Below, in pieces: positions 56,675-64,000 of a stretch of 64,000 nt of DNA. Below the pieces are notes generated by a model. That model saw only the letters and a list, made by a program, of their open reading frames with translations, was not told where the DNA came from and did not search any database. The stretch covers positions 67,169,501-67,233,500 of the forward strand of contig NC_134534.1 in NCBI RefSeq assembly GCF_050624435.1. Reading direction: 5' to 3'. The DNA is from Tenrec ecaudatus (lineage: Eukaryota > Chordata > Mammalia > Afrosoricida > Tenrecidae). The position numbers were made by a program, and so were the translations under genes. Positions within the stretch are counted from its first letter, which is position 1. Each line of letters begins with the position of its first letter.

Positions 56675-58234
56675 ATGCGAGTTTCCCATTTGGCCAGGCA
56701 TCCTTGAAGAGCAAAGGGTGCAGGTAGATGAAGGGAAACCGCTGGAGGCAGGATGCTCTAATGGAAAGTTAGATCAGCTGTGCTGTCACCTTTCTGCCTT
56801 GCATGTCACAGACAGAAAACATGATTGTCTCTTTACTTTTGTATCATCCTCAAGTATTGCTTCTAGCTATTAAAATTCTAGGCTGAAAAACACCCCCCCC
56901 CCCTCAGCTCTTTAATAAGTGGTGGGAAAGCCTTCGGAAAATAAAGAAGGAGAGGTTTCAGAAAAGGTTGACAGGTTACTGATGTTGGTGGCGAGTGAAG
57001 CTGTCAGGTCATACGAACTAACAATGGATGTAAGTATGTGTTAGAGATTTTAGAAATGTCTAGAGCTAGAAGTACAGGAGGATAATTGGGAGATCTTGGC
57101 TGTTTCTACCAATGGACTCGAAAGTAGAACGTCCCCTAGGATCGTTGAGCCATAGCACAAAAATAACATTAAAAAGTTTTCATGGCATCCTTTTGAAAAG
57201 TATATGTTTTCGGTAAGTTTTGTGTTGTATCTAATATCTGAGCATAGCATTGTTGGTATATATTTTATAGGCACGTGTATGCTTGCATTTTAACTAGTAA
57301 GGAATTAGTAAAATTTCATCTATTTCTAATTTCTAGAGACAAATGTGCTCAAATGTCTTACTGGTAGGAAATTAGTAACATATTAGTGATGTACTCATCT
57401 GCAAGGGCGTGTGTGGCCAAGCTATTTCACTGAATTTTGGAAACAGCTTGAAAGATAGTTAACGTTTGTGAATGAATAAGAACTTGTTACTCTGTTAAAA
57501 TAACAGCAGAGATTTATTGAAAGTTTAGAACCGATTAATAAGGGCCTTGCGTCAAGATCCTCCCATGGGAACATTCTCTCCGTATCTTCAACTTTTCCAC
57601 AGGCAAGAATGTCTCCGTTACGATATCCTTAACTCTAATGGGTTGACAGTTTCAGAGGAAATGCTGGATTATGTATTTAAGTCTATCTGGGGTTGATGTC
57701 TGTAAGGTCAATAATCAAAAGCTAAGGTGGATTTGGGGCTCCCATCTGCGCCCGTTATTCTGATACTTGCCAAATGCCTCCATTTTGGACCTTTCACACA
57801 TTCCTTCCTTCTGATGAGTTTATTGACTGTAAGTTGATCACGAATAAGTGAGGGCCCAGGACTGAACAGTGTTTGGTTTTGTGATAGGAAGGGTAGCTAT
57901 GAGCCAGCGCCCACCCCACAGCATCTATTCTCAATAATAAAACTTCTGCAGCATGACACATGATACCTTCATTGGCTGCTTAGCTCAGTTGGCCTGGGAG
58001 ACCCTTGACATTCCTGGCAGTCGTCAGCAGCATCCCTCCTCAGCCTGCTCTGACTTAGCATGCACGATCTGTGATCTCATGCAGGTGGGGAAGAGGAGTC
58101 TTGTGCAGTAAGGTGGCCTTAGAAGCAACATTTGAAGCAGAATATGTTCACAAGATTGACTGAGGGTATGATCTTGAGTCTATTTGAAAAGCAGGTCTTA
58201 CACATACATACTTTTCTTTAGTCATTAAATTTTT
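56675..58234. other. Unique-looking sequence, no gene seen
   Basis: Includes a C homopolymer near 56,893. No repeats or exons recognised. Confidence 0.4.
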
Positions 58235-58560
58235 AAATTTCATTTATTTTACTGTAATCATTTTATTGGGAGCTCTTACAAATATCATATTATTTCATAG
58301 TTCAATGATGTCTAGCAGTGTTGTAAATTTGCTACCAAAATCCATTTCAAAATACTCCTTGAGCTCCGTGATATCAGCTCCATTTTATCCCTTCCCTACC
58401 CTACCCCTTCCCCCAACCCCAGGAACCCTATTTTACCCCCTATATTAGTATTTTTTGCCATATCTTACCCATCATAATACTGGATATATACAACATTTGA
58501 TTATCCCAATAGTTACTATCACAACAATTAATATTATTAGTTGAGTTAGCAATATAGATC
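58235..58560 (-). mobile_element. Older relative of the same L1 3' end, antisense
   Basis: 'atcattttattgggagctct', 'caaatatcatattatttcat', 'ctccgtgatatcagctccat', a C/T-rich 'ccctaccctaccccttcccc' tract and 'tttgccatatcttacccatc' parallel the younger copies but are much more diverged. Confidence 0.6.
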
Positions 58561-59753
58561 TAATCTAGCATTCCATCCCTTTATGAAAGCTGCTGAAACT
58601 ATTAAAGTAAGAGAATACAGATGCTGATGTAACTAAATAGCTTTTTGACTAATTTCTTGATATTCTGCTTAACCGTGTGAGGATTACGATTCTAAGCGGA
58701 ATAGGAAGTGTTAGGTCTGGCACAAGCACCTGCTTGTTGGACTGAAAGAAAACCGAAGGCTCTTCTGTTATCTCAAACTAGTCTTTCAAGGAGCTCAGCT
58801 TCTTACTGGGCTGTCATTCCATCAGCAATGCATCCATGAAATGTTCCATGGAGGAAGACAAAGGCTGGACTGCCAAGTCTAATTTATGTCCTCCGTAAAA
58901 AGGAAGTAACGGTCTTGGAGGTCCTTGTGCCAGCTAGACCTGAATTGGACGGGATGATACTACCTAGAGCTTGGTCTTAGTTAAGATTTCTAAACTGCTG
59001 GCCCAAGGAGTCATCTCATTACAAAGGACAAGGCATCGCAACAAGTTGGCACAAAATTATACATGGCCCCGTCCCTTAAAGAGTTTTCCATTAAAGAAGC
59101 CTATTCCCATTGAGATCATCTACAATGTATTCTACATTTTGGAAACAATGTTACCCCGACATTTATCCTCACTTTCCTTGCATGTCTGTTGTGATATACA
59201 CCGCTTTAGACTTTTATGAGCCTCTGGAATTCAGCTCAATGAACCCAGAAGCTATGCATTTAAAGGCCCTCCAAAGGGATATTAGGTAAGGTGGCATTTC
59301 CTCTCATTATCTGGGGTTGGCGCAACTGGCAACTCTTACGTTTTGTTGGGATGCTTGGAGTTTATGTGCCTCTTGCCAGATTGTGCAGTGCTGTCACATG
59401 TAACAGTTGATTATGGCAACAAAGCAGGATAGGAAATAGTACCTGGTTTTCACTGTTGAAGGGAACCAGATTTGAAGGATCCATTGGGTTACCAGATTGA
59501 TAAATCAGGCCTAGGACAGGTAGAATGGGCACAGAAACTCCGCCTCTGGTTCTTATTTTGGCCTCTCCCCCCACCCCATACTTTGATCTTTGTCTTGGTG
59601 TGAAAATTTACTTTTTATATTAATTGCAGAAAATCCTATAACCTTTGATGCAATCCTGAGCCTTGATTGATTAAATGACAAAAACAACAGTAACCACCTA
59701 TTTTAAGCAACAGTACACGCATGAAGCTTGTAGGAGGCTTCCTGGGCTCATGG
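58561..59753. other. Unique-looking sequence, no gene seen
   Basis: A plus-strand frame of 82 codons at 58971-59219 contains no recognised motif. It lies in AT-rich sequence without splice context. Confidence 0.4.
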
Positions 59754-60055
59754 GAGCCCTGGTGTTCCAAATGGTAAACCACTTGGCTGCTAACTGAAAA
59801 GCTGATGGTTCAAACCCACCCCATGACTCTGTGGGAGGAAATCTGAGGTTCTACCTCCATAAACACCACAGCCAAGGAAACCCCTCGCCCCTCTCCTTCC
59901 CCAGTGGGACAATTCAACTCTGTTACATAGTCTCGATACCAAGGACCCCCTCTGCCCCCACCCTCCCTCCCCTATGGAACAATTGAACTCTGTTACATAG
60001 TCTCCATATGTGTTGGAATTGACAGGACGGTACAGTAAGCCTCAGCAACAACAAT
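59754..60055 (+). mobile_element. AfroSINE with internal 70-bp tandem duplication
   Basis: The head GGGAGCCCTGGTGTTCCAAA, 'acttggctgctaactgaaaa' and 'ggttcaaacccacccc' is well preserved. A 70-base unit (59865-59934 and 59935-60004) is then repeated; both copies end in 'aactctgttacatagtctc', and both carry C-rich inserts. The tail 'tgttggaattgacaggacgg' follows. Without the extra unit the length would be normal. Confidence 0.85.
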
Positions 60056-60090
60056 GGCCCATATATTGGCTACTACCTTTCCTTCTTTCT

Positions 60091-60830
60091 TTAAAATCAT
60101 TTTACTGGGGGCTCATACAACTCGTATCACAATCCATCCATCCATCCCTTGTGTCAAGCACATTTGTTGACATCATCATTCTCAAAACCTTTGCTTTCTA
60201 CTTGAGCCCTTGATATCAGCTCCTGATTTTTCCCCTCCCTCCCCACTCCCCCTCCCTCATGAGCCCTTGATAATTTATAAATTATTATTATTTTGTGATA
60301 TCTTACACTGTCTGATGTCTCCCTTCACTCAGTTCTCAGCTCTCCGACCCCCAGGGACGAGGTTATAGGTAGATCCCTATAATCTGTTTCCCCTTTCTGC
60401 CCCACCTTCCCTCTACCCTCCCGGTATCGCCATTCTCACCACTGGTCCTGAAGGAGTCATGTCGTGGATTCCCTGTGTTTCCAGTTCCTATTTGTACCAG
60501 TGTACATCCTCTGGTCTAGCCAGATTTGTAAGGTAGACTTGGGATCATGATAGTGCGGGGGGTGAGGGGGGGCGGCAGGGGGTATCGAAAGCATTTAGGA
60601 ACTTTCATTGTTGCTACCCTGCACCCCGACTGGCTCATCTCCTCCCCAAGACCCTTCTGTAAGGGGATGTCCAGTTGCTTACAGATGGGCTTTGGGTCTC
60701 CACTCTGCACTCCCCCTCATTCACATTGATATGATTTTTTGTTCTTTGATGCCTGATACCTGAGCCCTTCGACATCTTGTGATCACACAGGCTGGTGTGC
60801 TTCTTCCATGTGGATTTTGATGCTTATGAG
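60091..60830 (-). mobile_element. Lineage-specific L1 3' end, antisense, long copy
   Basis: 'aaaatcattttactgggggc', 'tcatacaactcgtatcacaa', 'tcatgagcccttgataattt' match the copy at 56322. It extends further into the element: 'catttaggaactttcattgt', 'actggctcatctcctcccca', 'ggatgtccagttgcttacag' and 'ctgatacctgagcccttcg'. The small open frames at 60516-60729 are within it and are not a gene. The right edge is approximate. Confidence 0.7.
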
Positions 60831-61253
60831 CTGGGACAGAGAAGACTAATATGCTTTAATAATCATACCTATAACTGATAAGTTCATTGTAGAGTTATTT
60901 ATATTAATTTGGCAAAATAAATTCAATATGAGCATCATCTCTTTCAAGAGTGTGTCTGGTCACAACTCTGACCATTGCCAGCTCTCCTTCTATGTGGTAC
61001 CTGCCCCAGGGTTTGGTAACTGGTGATTTACTTATCCATCTCTCCCATGAGGCTGTGTGTCCCTTTAGCCATTAAATCGTGTCTAATGCTGTTTTTTGTT
61101 GTGTGCAACATCGGGAGATATTTATAAAAAAGAAGGAATGGAAGTACAGATTAATGAATACAGGCTGTAAGAGACTGTGTTGAAAGTCTCTGAATTTTAA
61201 TTTTATATGATCAGTTTCTTCAGCATCATTAAACGAGCTTTAAATACTTCATT
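60831..61253. other. Spacer between two convergent-family L1 ends
   Basis: Unique AT-rich DNA of about 420 bp separating the inverted L1 copies. Confidence 0.5.
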
Positions 61254-61262
61254 TAAAGAGAC

Positions 61263-61861
61263 AGAGGGTTCTAGGGGAGGAGATGAGTCAGTCAGGGTGC
61301 GATGTAGCACCGATGAAGAATACAGCTTTCCTCCAGTTCCTAAATACTTCCTCCCCCCCCCACCTCCACTACAATGATCCAAATTCTACCTTGCAAGTCT
61401 GGATAGAGCAGAGGTTGTACACTGGTGCATATAGGAGCTGGAGGCACAGGGAATCCAGGTGGATGATACCTTCAGGACTAGGGGTGTGAGGGGCGATACT
61501 GGGAGAGTAGAGGGCGAGTGGGTTGGAAAGGGGGAACCGATTACAAGGATCTACATGTAACCTCCTCCCTGGGGGACAGACAACAGAAAAGGGGGTGAAG
61601 GGAGATGCCGGACAGGGCAAGATATGACAAAATAATAATTTATAAATTATCAAGGGCTCATGAGGGAGGGGGGAGCGGACAGGGAGTGGCAAAAAGAGAA
61701 CTTGATGCAAAGGGCTTAAGTGGAGAGCAAATGCTTTTAAAATGATTAGGGCAAAGCATGTACAGAAGTGCTTTATACAATTGATGTATGTATGGATTGT
61801 GATAAGAGTTGTATGAGCCCCTAATAAAATGTTAAAAAAAAGATTAAAAAAATAAATTAAA
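61263..61861 (+). mobile_element. Lineage-specific L1 3' end, sense, with TSD
   Basis: Starts within 'gggttctaggggaggagatg' and ends 'gagcccctaataaaatgtt' plus an A-rich tail that includes AATAAA. Flanks TAAAGAGAC at 61254-61262 and 61862-61870 are identical. The unbroken run gives the family's 3' structure: body, purine-rich tract 'catgagggaggggggagcgg', then 'gataagagttgtatgagccc' before the tail. The minus-strand 113-codon frame at 61369-61710 is antisense L1 sequence. Confidence 0.8.
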
Positions 61862-61870
61862 TAAAGAGAC

Positions 61871-63254
61871 TAATTGAGGAATCCTCCCCAGGAGATTTTT
61901 TCAGTAGTAGGTGTGATACGATGATGGATTCAAGAGTCAGAGGAGTTAGAATGAAAAGAAAGGAATCATTGCAAGAACATTACAAGGAAGGAAACACAGA
62001 TCTTAGTGAGTGATGATGGGATGCCCTTACTAGCAGTCTTATTTAGCCTAGGAAACCTCCTTTTGTCTTTCAAGATATTTAATGTGTATCCATCCTTTAT
62101 GTCCATTCAAAAGCCATTCTTAGTCAGCATTGCCATAGGAGTACTACATAATAAACAAAGTAAGCATCTCCGTAAACTCTATACATGAACATGCATGTTC
62201 ATGGTCAAGAGTCTGGACATTGTCTGTGGTTTGACTGACCTAGGCTCTGGGGGGCAGTTGTTGCATGCAGGGGCCAGCTGGGCTTGGTTTCTGTGTTCAC
62301 TGGGCAAAGATCTGTCTCCATGAGTCTCCACCGTTCTGAGCCCAACAGCTAACTGGTACAGGCGCACATGCAAAAGCAAGCATAGAAAGGCCCGGCTGGC
62401 AGCTCATCTGCTGTCTGTCCCTTGGGCCAACTTTACAAAGATAGGGGTATATTTTATTATATATCAAGATCATAAATAATGTATGGTGAGAGCATCGGGG
62501 TGTACATTATTACAGAGCAGCCACCCCAAATAAAACATCTTATCTATGCTTTCCTCTGCTAGAAACACAATCTTTTGCTGTTTGAATTCCCATAGGACCC
62601 TGTTTGTGTGTAAAACTTTCTATTTTGTACTTCTGATGCATAAAACACTTTAGGTCAGAAAGTCCATTCACTGTCTTTATGTGACAAGACACTATGCATT
62701 TAAGTCTTCTCTAAATGTAGTCTTGAAATAAAAATGGCATTTTTCCTATTCACAACTATCGTGTCTTTGCAGATGTATAGCCCCGAAGCATGGAGAGATC
62801 GAAAAATTATAATATTTTGTTCAAATTACAATGACTGAGAGACTATTTGAATTTTTACATTGAAGATACTGGAAGTCAAAATGATAGACGTTTACTCCGA
62901 AAGGAGCATTTATAGGCTGGTGCCAAATAATCAGATTCTTCTAGTCAGGAGGTCCCAAAATTCTTTTCTAGACAGGTAATTAAGATATTTTAGGTATGGT
63001 TTATTTCCTACTTAGGCATATTCTCTAAAATAGCTTTATTAAGGAGCCAACCGTCTGCTTATTTTTATATGATGGTAGTTTTTAAAATAACTTATGGCAT
63101 GAATTATAAAAATTTGACCTTATGTAAAGAAAAATGGCATCGAAGAAAGGTTTGTTATCTTTTTATAAATAAAATATTTATGAAGTGTATGATCAAGGCT
63201 GCTGCCAGAAATAAAAGATATATTCGCTTGCTTTATTTCACAGACCCAAATGAA
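61871..63254. other. AT-rich unique-looking sequence, no gene seen
   Basis: No repeat family, CpG cluster or splice structure recognised. Confidence 0.45.
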
Positions 63255-63475
63255 GTGTTATGAGAAGTGTGGTCTGATAATATTTCCTGAGCATCTGGCC
63301 ATTTGTTGGGGCAGTGCTGACTGGAACATCGGCAGTTCAAACCCAGAGCACTTCCCAAAGAAAACAGATGTGTCTCTCTGGTTCCATAAAGGTTATAGAC
63401 TTGGAAACTATGGGGAAGTTGTGTTCTACTAACAGATGGGTATGAGTTGAAAACTGACTCAATGACAATGTGTTT
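63255..63475 (+). mobile_element. AfroSINE, diverged
   Basis: 'ggcagtgctgactggaacat', 'cggcagttcaaacccagagc', 'tggttccataaaggttatag', 'acttggaaactatggggaag' and 'gatgggtatgagttgaaaac' follow the SINE order. Confidence 0.75.
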
Positions 63476-63907
63476 TTACTTTGGTGGTTGCTGTTATTGA
63501 TCACTTCAGTAGAATAAAGATGACAAGATCTATTTTCTCTGCGAGATCCTAAACAGTACCCTGTTTACAAGCCAGCTTGTTCTAGTGAGTTCTGTATTAT
63601 TAGAGTGTCACCGACAAGGTAAGCAAGGTCAGGTGTAGAATATTCTCCTGCACAATGGAGAACGAGGCAGAGTAGGTGGTCGGCAGAGAAATAGGATCAT
63701 TGACCTCGGACAGTGAAGTGGTACTGCTCTGTGGAAGGTCGCTTAGGCAAAACACCCATTTCCTACCGCATGAAGTTTAAGCCCCAAGATGATGAGATCT
63801 GGTTCATTGACCTTGTTGGTTAGAGTGGACACTCATTAGAAAGATAAAGAGTTCATATATTATCATTTTATTTTAACTTAAATAACGTATACCTTCCCAC
63901 CCTCCTT
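63476..63907. other. Unique-looking sequence, no gene seen
   Basis: Nothing recognisable. Confidence 0.4.
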
Positions 63908-64000
63908 GCAAACTAAACGCATTGCTGTCAAGTCAAATTCCCTCTCATAGTGAGCTACATACAGGTCAATACAAAGCTGCCCCTTAGAATTTTCTAAGGC
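63908..64000 (-). mobile_element. AfroSINE tail, antisense, cut by window end
   Basis: 'aaactaaacgcattgctgtc', 'aagtcaaattccctctcata', 'gctgccccttagaattttct' match the reversed tail and body. The head would lie beyond the window. Confidence 0.7.

Noticed and set aside
61369-61710. 113-codon minus-strand frame
   Set aside because: It lies antisense inside the L1 3' end at 61263-61861, and the same words occur in the copies at 56 and 60 kb.
1-64000. An exciting undescribed multi-gene system
   Set aside because: No operon-like or clustered coding genes were found. The structure seen is that of ordinary mammalian non-coding DNA with layered transposons; the most unusual parts are the nested elements and the KXD1 retrocopy.

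Overview
This is a mammalian nuclear genomic window. It has low gene density, old interspersed repeats (MIR, L1M), microsatellites, two CpG islands, and no operons or closely packed ORFs. The repeats suggest the lineage. Many copies match the tRNA-derived AfroSINE family, and six fragments match its RTE-type LINE partner; both are afrotherian. At 39.0-39.3 kb there is a copy of a SPIN-type hAT transposon, a horizontally transferred family known in tenrecs among afrotherians. At 56.3, 60.1 and 61.3 kb there are young copies of one L1 3' end with a conserved GGGGCTCATACAACTC block. Together these point to a tenrec, most likely Echinops telfairi or a close relative (inference; not tested by alignment).

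No intact protein-coding gene is supported. The longest open frames lie in the two CpG islands, on both strands, and are best explained by high GC content. The one clear gene-derived feature is a processed retrocopy of KXD1 at 25,824-26,940. It has an almost full-length reading frame, one internal stop, a poly(A) signal, an A-rich tail and a perfect 17-bp target-site duplication, and it sits inside an older RTE LINE.

Layout: 0-9 kb is mostly unique sequence with old L1 and MIR relics and one RTE fragment. About 9.2-20.2 kb is nearly free of recognisable transposons and holds CpG island 1 (11.6-12.9 kb) and a G/C-rich, TATA-containing stretch near 14.5 kb. CpG island 2 is at 20.5-21.2 kb. This looks like a regulatory domain around promoters whose exons I could not identify. 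From 21.7 kb to the end the sequence is repeat-rich: RTE copies at 23.1-24.2, 25.7-27.4, 28.9-29.6, 44.8-46.0 and 53.2-53.5 kb, about twenty AfroSINE copies in both orientations, a hAT-like element nested in a SINE (30.5-31.5 kb), a deleted mariner (35.7-36.2 kb), a possible Tigger relic (36.7-37.2 kb), and a convergent pair of L1 3' ends (60.1-61.9 kb).

The features do not form a pathway. The window records layered transposition: RTE enzymes probably mobilised AfroSINE, L1 enzymes probably made the KXD1 retrocopy, and three DNA-transposon superfamilies have left fragments. Repeat family names come from recognition by eye, so element boundaries are approximate unless a target-site duplication is given.
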